Shown: one piece after another, positions 13,959 to 20,262 of the stretch
Layout: each line of letters begins with the position of its first letter
How positions within the stretch are numbered: position 1 is the first letter of the stretch
IMG/VR virus record: IMGVR_UViG_3300019926_000057
Location: 1 to 27,745 of that record
Strand: one strand, 5' to 3'
DNA length: 27,745 bases
DNA from: a virus
Position numbers and translations under genes: made by a program
The notes under the pieces: generated by a model
Database searches by the model: none
Seen by the model: the letters and a program-made list of their open reading frames with translations, nothing else
What the model was told of the DNA's origin: nothing

Positions 13959-14003
13959 GCCCCGGCGTGGTGGACCGTTCGGTCCATGCGTCGGGGCGTT
14001 TCT
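13959..14003 (+). terminator. Terminator copy 2
   Basis: GCCCCG (13959-13964) pairs with CGGGGC (13992-13997); inside, TGGACC-gttc-GGTCCA is a perfect stem. GTTTCTGTT follows. It closes the P2 cassette. Confidence 0.75.
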
Positions 14004-14016
14004 GTTGCTCGTGGCA

Positions 14017-14031
14017 GTAATGTGAAGACGT
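14017..14031 (+). repeat. Upstream element copy 3
   Basis: GTAATGTGAAGACGT, 21 bp before the -35 box of P3. A fourth copy is not seen before P4. Confidence 0.6.
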
Positions 14032-14052
14032 AAATCTGTGCGCCCCACGCGC

Positions 14053-14081
14053 TTGACATTGATAACGGGACACGTTATTGT
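14053..14081 (+). promoter_or_regulatory. Early promoter P3 with operator variant
   Basis: TTGACA, 17-bp spacer, TATTGT as a weaker -10. The operator is ATAACG-GGACA-CGTTAT (14062-14078): 6-bp arms, same 17-bp length. Confidence 0.8.
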
Positions 14082-14120
14082 GTAAGTGCATTAGCGATGA
14101 ACAACACACGACACAGGACG

Positions 14121-14291
14121 ATGAGCCACGCAAAGATTCAGACACGCAGCGAAGAGGAGGCACAGTCCCTCGCAACGCTCCTCGAAGATCGTCACGAGTT
14201 CAACGCGATGGCAACGGGTCGCGACGTGCTCGTCGACGAGGAGAACGAGCAGATCGCCCAGTGGGGCCTCGATCACCTTCGCAGCAAGTAG
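14121..14291 (+). CDS. Unrecognised very small early protein
   Basis: This 56-residue acidic protein (64 if the conserved leader ATG at 14097, in frame, is used) has two probable helices, EEEAQSLATLLEDRHEFNAM and EENEQIAQWGLDHLRSK. I prefer the ATG at 14121 because it matches the spacing of the other cassette genes. It is first after P3 and 48 bp before the next gene. It has no recognisable family. The size and position fit a host-takeover or anti-defence peptide; this is inference. Confidence 0.55.
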   Translation: MSHAKIQTRSEEEAQSLATLLEDRHEFNAMATGRDVLVDEENEQIAQWGLDHLRSK

Positions 14292-14339
14292 CACCGCCCT
14301 TTTCACCTTTCAAGCACACACAGCAAGCACACTCAAACC

Positions 14340-15080
14340 ATGGGTATCAATCAGCAGGACAAGGACATAGCGGACAAGATTCAGAAGCTCTTGGCAAAGG
14401 CCGAGAGCACGAGCCACGAGCACGAGGCCGACGCCTTCAAGTCGAAGGCCAAGGACCTCATGCAGGAGCACGACCTCTCGCGTGGCGACATTGAGCAGAG
14501 CGAGTACATCTTTCGTCGCTGGGAGCACCCCTACTACTCCTCCGCTCCGAAGTGGTATCAGAACCTGTGGTCGAGCGTCGGACACTTCCTCGGCGTGTAC
14601 GTCGCCTACGATTCGGGGCGTGGCGTCGACGGAAAGAACGCGACGTTCCTGCTCGGCGGTCAGGAGCGGGACATGGACATGGCAGAATACCTCGTGCAGG
14701 CGATCGACAATCAGGTCAACGACCTCCTCGAAGAGTACAAGGAGGAGCAAGGAGACAGCTACGATCGGTCGCGGGGCAACGCCTACAAAGTGGGGCTGAT
14801 GAGCAGGCTCCGCGAGCGGCTCCAAGACATGGTCGATCACGTCAGCGACGGTCGCGCAGAAAACGGCCTCGTCAAGGCGTCGGACATTCGCAAGAAGCGG
14901 CGTCGTGGCAAGGAGGCCGTTCGGGACGGATTGAACGGTCGCGTTCGGTTCGAGAAAGGGTCGGGCGCGTCGATCAGCGACGAGCGCGGGGTACGCGACG
15001 GGTACAAGGACGGCGACGACGTATCGGTCCACAAGGGCGCTCCGAAGGGCGAGAACAGCCCCGGCAAGCTCACCTCGTAG
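14340..15080 (+). CDS. DUF2786-domain protein
   Basis: This 246-residue protein begins with a DUF2786 domain (about 7-45): ADKIQKLLAKAEST, then EADAFKSKAKDLMQEHDL. Such domains occur in phage and bacterial proteins of unknown function and often come before a zincin-like or DUF7168 region. The middle (about 55-160) could be that partner domain, with LGVYVAYDSG, ATFLLGGQERDMDMAEYLVQ and RSRGNAYKVGLMSRLRERLQ; the latter resembles the GWxxGL-like helix of DUF7168. No clear HExxH metal site is visible. The last about 75 residues are basic and probably disordered. It follows the small gene under P3 and is closed by the terminator at 15111. The ATG follows an AAGCACACACAGC leader. Confidence 0.75.
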   Translation: MGINQQDKDIADKIQKLLAKAESTSHEHEADAFKSKAKDLMQEHDLSRGDIEQSEYIFRRWEHPYYSSAPKWYQNLWSSVGHFLGVYVAYDSGRGVDGKNATFLLGGQERDMDMAEYLVQAIDNQVNDLLEEYKEEQGDSYDRSRGNAYKVGLMSRLRERLQDMVDHVSDGRAENGLVKASDIRKKRRRGKEAVRDGLNGRVRFEKGSGASISDERGVRDGYKDGDDVSVHKGAPKGENSPGKLTS

Positions 15081-15110
15081 ATCGCCCTTGTACGCCACCC
15101 TCCCGCTCGC

Positions 15111-15157
15111 CCCCGGCGCGGTGGACCATTCGGTTCATGCGTCGGGGTTTTCTTTTC
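15111..15157 (+). terminator. Terminator copy 3
   Basis: CCCCG (15111-15115) pairs with CGGGG (15143-15147); inside, TGGACC and GGTTCA pair with one G-T wobble. TTTTCTTTTC follows, the best T-tract of the three nested terminators. Confidence 0.8.
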
Positions 15158-15180
15158 TCTCTGGAAACGACACTCGACAG

Positions 15181-15477
15181 ATGCCTTTGCTCAACCGACA
15201 ATCGCTTACCGACGAGATCGCTTGGCTCGCGGACGAGCGCCTGCCGGCACGGGCCGCAGCGACAGAATCATACCCGGTACGGTTTGACCATTGCTTTCGC
15301 CGCATCGCCTACGACACGGCCACGGGGCAGGAGTGGGACGAGGCCGCAAGCCGCCCTTTCTACCGGAACGCGACGCGCCCCCAGCTTCTCCGCGCCGCCC
15401 GCGCCCTTCGCGTCATGGCAGCGAGTCCCGCCGCGTGCCGAGCGTGGAACCGGGAGTCAATTGGATACCGCACCTAA
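15181..15477 (+). CDS. Unrecognised basic protein
   Basis: This 98-residue protein (ATG at 15181, after the terminator) is Arg/Ala-rich and helical: LTDEIAWLADERLPARAAAT, YPVRFDHCFRRIAYDTATGQ and ATRPQLLRAARALRVMAASP. It resembles no family I know. It is less acidic than its neighbours. It has no promoter with the P1-P4 design directly in front, so it may depend on read-through of the terminator at 15111. The longer frame from 15088 includes the terminator and is not credible. Confidence 0.6.
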   Translation: MPLLNRQSLTDEIAWLADERLPARAAATESYPVRFDHCFRRIAYDTATGQEWDEAASRPFYRNATRPQLLRAARALRVMAASPAACRAWNRESIGYRT

Positions 15478-15510
15478 CATTTGCTTCACAAAAGAGGCAA
15501 TTCCAGACGC

Positions 15511-15539
15511 TTGACATTGATAACGGGACGCGTTATAAT
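15511..15539 (+). promoter_or_regulatory. Early promoter P4 with operator variant
   Basis: TTGACA, 17-bp spacer, TATAAT. ATAACG-GGACG-CGTTAT (15520-15536) is the operator. The leader repeats the ATGAACAACACACGACAC of P3. Confidence 0.9.
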
Positions 15540-15580
15540 GAGAGTGCATTAGCGATGAACAACACACGACACGCAGTACG

Positions 15581-15874
15581 ATGAGCACGCAGGCGCAGAA
15601 TTCAGTTGAGCAGGTCATAAGCGAGAAGGCAGACGAGCACGGGCTTTCGTTCGGCAAGTCGTTCGGGGCCTTCTCGGGATCGTTCACCCTCCGACGTGGC
15701 GCTCTCGACAACGGGCAGCACGTTGGGATCGAGGTCACGAGTCGCGTCGCGACGATCGAGTTGCGCGGACGGGGCAAGGTCCAGCAGCGCGTTCGTGTCG
15801 ACCTCGACGCGGACACGACCTTGCTTCGAGGGCTTCGGACGACGCTCGATCGCTACATCGAGAAGATTGCGTAG
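15581..15874 (+). CDS. Unrecognised small early protein
   Basis: This 97-residue protein has a helical start (NSVEQVISEKADEHGLSFGK), a beta-like centre (SFTLRRGALDNGQHVGIEV, TSRVATIELRGRG) and a hydrophobic C-terminal helix (LLRGLRTTLDRYIEKIA). The plan resembles the 110-residue protein at 12627-12959, so the two might be distant paralogues; this is by eye only. It is first after P4. A 9-codon leader peptide from the conserved ATG at 15555 ends in a TGA overlapping this ATG. Confidence 0.65.
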   Translation: MSTQAQNSVEQVISEKADEHGLSFGKSFGAFSGSFTLRRGALDNGQHVGIEVTSRVATIELRGRGKVQQRVRVDLDADTTLLRGLRTTLDRYIEKIA

Positions 15875-15897
15875 GACCGATCAGATTGCGTCAGATC

Positions 15898-15917
15898 GCG
15901 GGGAGTGACGCCCCCGC
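15898..15917 (+). other. Leader hairpin
   Basis: GCGGGG-agtgacgc-CCCCGC forms a 6-bp GC stem 24 bp after a stop and 40 bp before the next ATG. No T-run follows, so it is more likely an RNA-stability element than a terminator. Confidence 0.45.
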
Positions 15918-15956
15918 ACAATCACACGTTAACCGCAACGAAGCACACACAGCACG

Positions 15957-16163
15957 ATGCAGATCAACGCAGACAGCAAGACACAGCAAGGTTCAGACAC
16001 GGAGCGCGAAGTCGTCGAGGTTTTGGACGCGGCGACGATATATGCGGCCTATCATCCGTTCCGATACGAGGTCGAGGTCTTCGACTTCGAGGATGAGACG
16101 GTACGGGCGCATCGCTTCTCCGACCTCACGGAGGCGAAGAAATACGCGGTTCGCAACGGGTAA
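15957..16163 (+). CDS. Unrecognised very small protein
   Basis: This 68-residue protein has an acidic body: TEREVVEVLDAATIYAAYHP, FRYEVEVFDFEDETVRAHRF and a C-terminal helix SDLTEAKKYAVRNG. The pattern of two beta strands and a helix is similar to small phage proteins that read YEVEVFD. Start ATG follows CACACACAGCACG, the usual leader. It lies on the P4 transcript between two unknown genes, with a GC hairpin on each side. Confidence 0.6.
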   Translation: MQINADSKTQQGSDTEREVVEVLDAATIYAAYHPFRYEVEVFDFEDETVRAHRFSDLTEAKKYAVRNG

Positions 16164-16197
16164 GGCGACGGGGCGGGAGTGCCCCGCAGGGGTCGCC
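16164..16197 (+). terminator. Hairpin after 15957-16163
   Basis: GGCGAC (16164-16169) pairs with GTCGCC (16192-16197), and inside it GGGGC pairs with GCCCC. It begins one base after the stop codon. No T-run follows; it may be a partial terminator or an mRNA 3'-end stabiliser. Confidence 0.45.
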
Positions 16198-16248
16198 GTT
16201 CGGCGGCATCTGCGGAGCATTCCCTTTCATTCCTACCGCAACAGAAAC

Positions 16249-16262
16249 GAGCCGCGAGGCTC
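16249..16262 (+). repeat. Leader hairpin, GCGA loop
   Basis: GAGCC-GCGA-GGCTC followed by AAACCGCAACC, 12 bp before the ATG at 16274. The GCGA loop is a GNRA tetraloop. The 14-bp hairpin is identical to 17789-17802. Confidence 0.7.
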
Positions 16263-16273
16263 AAACCGCAACC

Positions 16274-16855
16274 ATGGAAATGCAGCAGACCGAAGAAGAT
16301 CGACTCGAAGACGTGGTCAACGGGACCACGGAGGAGCGCGAGATCGACGCCGAATCGCTGTTCTCCGTCCTCGGAGAGGGGCCGATCGGTCGGACGATCG
16401 ATCGCACCTTTAAGATGATGAGCATTTGCGAGGAGGTGATCGACGGATACCAGTCGATGCACCCCGACAAGGCCGACGTGATCGACGACGCGTTTCCGTA
16501 CTTGAAGCCCAGCAAGCCGCTTCTGAACGCGCCGTTTAAGGTGTACCGTCACCACTGCACTTTGCTTCTCGGGCGCGTTGTGACGCTCGGGCGCGTCGAC
16601 GCCGACGCCCTCAACAGGCCCTCGGAAGCGGAAGTGCTCGCCGTCCTCATGGACGGACTCGACAAGGGCCCCTTGATGGAAACCGCTCGGCACGCGCTGG
16701 TGAAGCTCTCCAAGGACGTGCTCCCCCGCGACAAGCGCAAGGAACTCGCACCCTACGAGGCGCAGCATTACGAGGACGACAAGCGAGCGATGGACCTCAT
16801 CGAGCGCACAACGGAGAAGCTCGCCAGCATCATTGGAAACAGGCGCGAAGCGTAG
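16274..16855 (+). CDS. Unrecognised helical protein
   Basis: This 193-residue protein is mostly helical. It starts EMQQTEEDRLEDVVNGTTEE and contains SLFSVLGEGPIGRTIDRTFK, a His/Tyr-rich centre (PFKVYRHHCTLLLGRVVTLG) and a C-terminal charged helix ending in LASIIGNRREA. I do not recognise it. It ends the P4 transcript and is followed by the terminator at 16904. Its leader contains the GNRA hairpin and a CCGCAACC start context. No membrane segment or catalytic motif is visible. Confidence 0.65.
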   Translation: MEMQQTEEDRLEDVVNGTTEEREIDAESLFSVLGEGPIGRTIDRTFKMMSICEEVIDGYQSMHPDKADVIDDAFPYLKPSKPLLNAPFKVYRHHCTLLLGRVVTLGRVDADALNRPSEAEVLAVLMDGLDKGPLMETARHALVKLSKDVLPRDKRKELAPYEAQHYEDDKRAMDLIERTTEKLASIIGNRREA

Positions 16856-16903
16856 CGCCCTCGCCCTTTTCCTTCACCGGCTGCTCTCACGCGCCCCGGC
16901 GCA

Positions 16904-16938
16904 GCCCCGACGAACGGGCCACGCGTCGGGGCTTTTTT
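16904..16938 (+). terminator. Terminator copy 4 (strong)
   Basis: GCCCCGACG (16904-16912) pairs with CGTCGGGGC (16924-16932) and TTTTTT follows. A second GCCCCGG just upstream (16893) matches the start of copies 1-3, so it looks like a rearranged member of the same family. Confidence 0.85.
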
Positions 16939-17150
16939 ACTGCCGGAATCCCTTTTCCGATTTTTTGGAAAAGGGGTGGGGGTGATTCCAAAATCTTGGA
17001 ATTCCAATTCTTAAATTTCGGAATTCCATCGCGCGTGCGTTCCTCTTATGTACTTATAAAAGAATAATACTAATAATAATAGCTATGTAGAAATCGGCAA
17101 GGAAGAAGGGTGAGGTTGCCCGCCTCGAAGGGCACCCCGACAGGGAGGGC
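16939..17150. other. Gene-free AT-rich palindrome region
   Basis: The 394 bp between 16855 and 17250 holds a terminator, then this AT-rich stretch, then promoter P5. It contains a hairpin CCCTTTTCC/GGAAAAGGG (16950-16975), ATTCCAA-aatc-TTGGAAT (16985-17002), two GGAATTCC palindromes (16998 and 17020) and a TAATACTAATAATAATAG run near 17068. Low GC, palindromes and short direct repeats next to an HTH gene fit an operator cluster or a replication origin; neither is proven. Confidence 0.5.
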
Positions 17151-17151
17151 C

Positions 17152-17180
17152 TTGACGTTATAATCATTGCCCGTTATATT
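17152..17180 (+). promoter_or_regulatory. Promoter P5 of the HTH gene
   Basis: TTGACG (17152-17157), 17-bp spacer, TATATT (17175-17180), extending to TATATTTG. The spacer has one operator half, CGTTAT, so the HTH protein may regulate itself. Confidence 0.8.
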
Positions 17181-17249
17181 TGTCGTTGCCGCATGACGCC
17201 GCAGGGAACCGCACCCCGCAGTATTCCCTCACGCTCAACGACCAGACCT

Positions 17250-17564
17250 ATGACCAAGCGCATCGAATTTGACGGGATTCCCCGCACGGAGCTTGCGAAG
17301 ATGTGCAAGACCACCGTGCAGAATAGCGGCATGACCCAGCGCGAGATTGCCGACGAACTCGGCGTGTCGCAGCCTGCCGTAAACTCGACGTTCAGGCCCG
17401 ATCGCCACTTGGACAAGCTCCGCATGCGGCTCCTTCGCGAGATCGGAGGCGAGGAGGCGTTCAGCGAGGACCGACTCGTGAAGTACATCGAGTTTGAAGG
17501 GACGGGCTACGTCATCATGCTCCCCGAAGACGAGACAGAAGGGGAGAAGGAAGCCCTGGCGTAG
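17250..17564 (+). CDS. HTH transcriptional regulator (Cro/XRE-like)
   Basis: This 104-residue protein contains the helix-turn-helix SGMTQREIADELGVSQPAVN (about 26-45), with the sequence FRPDRHLDKLRMRLL after it. This is the standard XRE order, with a C-terminal acidic extension (EGTGYVIMLPEDETEGEKEA). It is expected to bind DNA as a dimer and control lysis-lysogeny or early transcription. It stands between an AT-rich palindromic region with P5 and the parB promoter P6, the position of a control gene. It is a candidate to bind the ATAACG...CGTTAT operator. Start ATG at 17250; a longer start at 17193 only reads leader. The other candidate regulator is at 25687. Confidence 0.8.
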   Translation: MTKRIEFDGIPRTELAKMCKTTVQNSGMTQREIADELGVSQPAVNSTFRPDRHLDKLRMRLLREIGGEEAFSEDRLVKYIEFEGTGYVIMLPEDETEGEKEALA

Positions 17565-17592
17565 CCTCTGCCCAAAGAGGCCCGACACACGA

Positions 17593-17627
17593 GCGCCCAC
17601 CCCTCGGGTCATCCAAGAGGTGGGCGC
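17593..17627 (+). terminator. Hairpin after the HTH gene
   Basis: GCGCCCACC (17593-17601) and GGTGGGCGC (17619-17627) form a perfect 9-bp stem with a 17-nt loop. No T-run follows, so termination strength is unclear. Confidence 0.55.
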
Positions 17628-17709
17628 CGCACACACAGCAACAGAACACACGTCGGCAATCAGACCGAAGTGCACTCCTTGTGACCGCCGCCACAGGGAG
17701 GTGTTTCGT

Positions 17710-17738
17710 TTGACATTGATAACGCGAGCCATTATATT
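17710..17738 (+). promoter_or_regulatory. Promoter P6 of parB
   Basis: TTGACA (17710-17715), 17-bp spacer, TATATT (17733-17738), extending to TATATTTGGGG. The spacer begins TTGATAACGC as in P1-P4, giving one operator half. An AGGTCA...TGACCT inverted repeat (17754-17775) lies in the leader. Confidence 0.85.
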
Positions 17739-17788
17739 TGGGGTGAACATTGAAGGTCAACCGCAACGATGACCTACCGCAACAAGGC

Positions 17789-17802
17789 GAGCCGCGAGGC
17801 TC
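17789..17802 (+). repeat. Leader hairpin, GCGA loop
   Basis: GAGCC-GCGA-GGCTC, 10 bp before the parB ATG, with ACACCGCAC between. Identical to the copy at 16249-16262. Confidence 0.7.
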
Positions 17803-17811
17803 ACACCGCAC

Positions 17812-18681
17812 ATGCAACCGCAACAGCAGTCCCAGAAGGACCTTGGGTTCGAGTCCGTAAATCCGACCCCGAAGACAATTCCTCTCTCTGACATTCGCCC
17901 TACGGAGGTGTCCTCCTCCGACGTGGACGCGTCGATCGGCGCGTTCGGCGTGACCACGACGCCCCTCGTGCAGGAAACGCCGGGGGACCCCGAGCACACG
18001 TTTCGCGTGGTCGACGGGCGCAGGCGCATCGAGGCCCTTCGCGACACCGAAGGCCGCGAGCAGGTTCACGTCCAAGTGATCGGCGCGGATCTCGACGCAG
18101 AGGCCGACGCCCTCACGGTTGCTCACAACGTCTGTCGCTCCCCTTCGCCCTTGGAAGAAGCGGAGGCCCTTCGCGACCTCATCGACTCGGGGTACACGAA
18201 GGAGGCGGTGTCACGTCTCGGCATCCCGATCCCCACGATCAAGAAGCGCCTTCGTCTCGCGAGCGCCCCGCAAACGATCAAGGACGCCGTTCGGCGGGAC
18301 CAGATCGCAGAAGGAGTCGCGGAGAAGGTCGCCAACCTTTCGGTCGAGAATCAAAAGGCGTGCGTCGAGCACTTCCGGCAGGAAGGACAGCTCCGGCACA
18401 AGGACGTAAAGCAGGTCCGTCAGCGGACCCTCGACGACAGGGCCGAGCAGTTGCCGGGCGAACTGTTCGAGGGCGACCCGGCAGGCGACGGAGCGCCCTC
18501 GGAGGGCACGCCTTCGGAGGACACGCCTTCGGGAAACGCGCCATCGGAAGAGGCGCAACCGAGCGACGATCCCTTGCGCCTCGCGAAGCACGCGGCGCGG
18601 GAGGCCGTCGACGGCGGCACGCCCCCTTCCAAAGTCATGGGCGAGATTCGAGAGGCCGTGTTTGACAACGCGGTCGCGTAG
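17812..18681 (+). CDS. parB: ParB-family partition/regulatory protein
   Basis: Of 289 residues, the ParB N-domain is clear: IPLSDIRPTEVSSSDVDASI (23-42), FRVVDGRRRIEALRDTEG (64-81) with the GRRR nucleotide-binding box at 69-72, then VAHNVCRSPSPLEEAEALRD (103-122). A helix-turn-helix follows, YTKEAVSRLGIPIPTIKKRL (128-147). The C-terminal part has a 4 x 5-residue repeat (PSEGT PSEDT PSGNA PSEEA, 229-248) and a helical end. ParB proteins bind a centromere and load as CTP-dependent clamps. The parA gene lies about 6 kb downstream rather than next door, and the parA partner looks like an RHH protein, so this ParB may serve another clamp role. Start ATG at 17812. No parS repeat was recognised. Confidence 0.85.
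   Translation: MQPQQQSQKDLGFESVNPTPKTIPLSDIRPTEVSSSDVDASIGAFGVTTTPLVQETPGDPEHTFRVVDGRRRIEALRDTEGREQVHVQVIGADLDAEADALTVAHNVCRSPSPLEEAEALRDLIDSGYTKEAVSRLGIPIPTIKKRLRLASAPQTIKDAVRRDQIAEGVAEKVANLSVENQKACVEHFRQEGQLRHKDVKQVRQRTLDDRAEQLPGELFEGDPAGDGAPSEGTPSEDTPSGNAPSEEAQPSDDPLRLAKHAAREAVDGGTPPSKVMGEIREAVFDNAVA
18496..18555 (+). repeat. 15-bp tandem repeat inside parB
   Basis: Four imperfect 15-bp units coding PS(E/G)xx repeats form a flexible linker in the ParB C-terminal part. Confidence 0.75.
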
Positions 18682-18719
18682 CTTCGGGCGGCGAAAAGGC
18701 CCACCACCGCAACTCACGC

Positions 18720-18733
18720 GGGCCGACAGGCCC
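18720..18733 (+). repeat. Leader hairpin, GACA loop
   Basis: GGGCC-GACA-GGCCC then ACAACAACCGCAACACC, 23 bp before the ATG at 18757. The loop has the same GACA as 11831 and 24264. Confidence 0.65.
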
Positions 18734-18756
18734 ACAACAACCGCAACACCGCACTT

Positions 18757-19560
18757 ATGACTACGCAAGAAGCAGACGTGCCGGGCGCAACCCCCGGCGT
18801 AGAGCGAGGCTGTGGCAAGCGCGTCGAAGGCGGCGCGTACTTCGAGGTCGGCGTTTCCAACGAAGGGCAGCCGTTCGAGACGTTCTGGCAGGACCCCCCG
18901 ATTCCTTGGACGACGGACACGAAGGTCGGCCAGCAGATCATTGAGCGAGACGGCACGGCCCACGTCGTTGACCACGTCGGGTCGGGGTCATATCCCTACC
19001 CCGCCGACGTGCTCGAAGAAATGCGGGCGCACGGCCTAAGCAGGCGCGTCAGCAAGAACTTCTCCTTTGATCGCCTTACGCCCGATTCCCGCATCATTCT
19101 GGTGCACGATCGGGCCCTCGCCTCCTCCCCCGAACGAGTGGTCGAGCACGTCCAGTCCACGGTCCCCGACGAGGTCACGAGCGCGATGCCCAAGCCGCTC
19201 GACCCCGACGACGTAGACGAGGAGTTGGAGAGCATTCTTTCGGCACACCGCGACAGGTGCGCGAGGTGGAGTCAAGGCGACGACTCGCACGTCAAGGCCC
19301 CGAAGCAGTCCCCGTGCACCCGCTTCTGGTACGTCGACGCCGACGCGAACACCGATGGGAAGGCCGTTCGGGAGGTCGGAGACACGGTGTACCAGACCAC
19401 GACGGACACCGACAGCGACTTCGAGTTCGAGACGGGCATCATCGCCAGTTTCCCAATCCACCGGATTTCGGTGATTGACTCAAGCGACGGAAGCCACCGC
19501 AGCACGTTCGCGGACATTCAGCGCGACGCCCCGGTCCCCGTCGTCACGCAGGCCGCATAG
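18757..19560 (+). CDS. Unrecognised acidic protein with a Cys-Gly N-terminal block
   Basis: This 267-residue protein is unknown to me. Its N-terminal region has GCGKRVEGGAYFEVGVSNEG (18-37) and then QDPPIPWTTDTKVGQQIIER, a dense Gly/Pro/aromatic block that looks like a conserved fold in plasmid or phage proteins. The middle holds SFDRLTPDSRIILVHDRAL and a charged helix. The C-terminal part has SPCTRFWYVDADANTDG and DFEFETGIIASFPIHRISVI. There is no membrane segment. It lies after parB, with its own GNNA-type leader hairpin and CCGCAACACC context, so it is probably on the same transcript. The function is open. Confidence 0.65.
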   Translation: MTTQEADVPGATPGVERGCGKRVEGGAYFEVGVSNEGQPFETFWQDPPIPWTTDTKVGQQIIERDGTAHVVDHVGSGSYPYPADVLEEMRAHGLSRRVSKNFSFDRLTPDSRIILVHDRALASSPERVVEHVQSTVPDEVTSAMPKPLDPDDVDEELESILSAHRDRCARWSQGDDSHVKAPKQSPCTRFWYVDADANTDGKAVREVGDTVYQTTTDTDSDFEFETGIIASFPIHRISVIDSSDGSHRSTFADIQRDAPVPVVTQAA

Positions 19561-19623
19561 ATGGCAGAGCGCCGTCATAGTTGCGGCCTCTCGCGTTTTC
19601 TTCTCACACGCATGCCACACGTC

Positions 19624-19938
19624 ATGCAAACAAAAACCGCAACGGAAACCGACAACCTCACAATCCTCGACGCCCTCGCTCATTACCTGCACGGTCGCGC
19701 CCTGCAAGCGCGAAAGGACGGCGACGACGGGTTCACCCTCTCCACGACGGACGTGCAGACGCGGGTGATGAGTCGCTGCCGTGAGCGGTACGGCGTAATC
19801 GCCCTCCCCACGACCTTTGCGCGGAAGTGGCGGAAGCTCCGCAACAACAGCGAGCGCCTTCGCGACGTGGGGATCGGCGGGACAGAGACGGTTTCGCACT
19901 CTCCTCTCACCATTCGCTTCACGCTTACCGATGAGTGA
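19624..19938 (+). CDS. Unrecognised small protein
   Basis: The protein has 104 residues from the ATG at 19624. This start follows CCACACGTC, exactly the sequence before the replication initiator start at 22249, so it is preferred over ATGs at 19561 and 19612. The protein is helical: NLTILDALAHYLHGRALQAR, then STTDVQTRVMSRCRERYGVI and a helix TFARKWRKLRNNSERLRDVG. This order, a basic helical centre and a beta tail (TVSHSPLTIRFTLTDE), suggests a small nucleic-acid-binding domain. No family is recognised. Its end overlaps the next gene by 8 bp. Confidence 0.6.
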   Translation: MQTKTATETDNLTILDALAHYLHGRALQARKDGDDGFTLSTTDVQTRVMSRCRERYGVIALPTTFARKWRKLRNNSERLRDVGIGGTETVSHSPLTIRFTLTDE

Positions 19939-20242
19939 CAGCAAGATTCGCAGCCTGCTCCGCAAGGTTGCCGGGGCGATGCTCAACCTCTTCTCGACGA
20001 TTCGAGAGAAGGCCCCCGGCCCCCTCGACGATGGGTTCCTCTCGCGCTTGCACCTGACGGTGCTCCTGTTCACGGAGCCGAAGGAGACGCACCACGATTT
20101 CCACGTCTGGTTCGAGTCCACGGACGAAGGCATGGACTTCGGGCGCGTCGCCCTCGACATGGCTCGCCTTGAGACGGAGCAGAAATGCGACGCGGCCACC
20201 GTGGACGAAGGGCCGCTCGCGCAACCGATTCACTACAACTAG
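19931..20242 (+). CDS. Unrecognised small protein
   Basis: This 103-residue protein starts SDSKIRSLLRKVAGAMLNLF, an amphipathic helix. It continues with a beta-rich part (LSRLHLTVLLFTEPKETHHD, FHVWFESTDEG) and a helix (FGRVALDMARLETEQKCD). I do not recognise it. The ATG overlaps the end of the previous gene by 8 bp (coupled). It is followed by the SSB-like gene 20 bp away with the usual CACACACAGC leader. Confidence 0.6.
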   Translation: MSDSKIRSLLRKVAGAMLNLFSTIREKAPGPLDDGFLSRLHLTVLLFTEPKETHHDFHVWFESTDEGMDFGRVALDMARLETEQKCDAATVDEGPLAQPIHYN

Positions 20243-20262
20243 AACGAAACCGCACACACAGC

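Noticed and set aside
13460-15098. Long minus-strand frames (199 and 262 codons) opposite early cassette genes
   Set aside because: They run against the P2 and P3 promoters and across terminators and leaders, which a real gene would not do.
12523-15560. CRISPR array
   Set aside because: The repeats are promoters, terminators and leaders spaced by whole genes, not short spacers.
16996-17027. Attachment site
   Set aside because: GGAATTCC palindromes alone are not evidence, and no integrase is present.
18211-18975. A 254-codon minus-strand frame across the end of parB
   Set aside because: Crosses the parB stop, a leader hairpin and the next start; no motif; parB is well supported.
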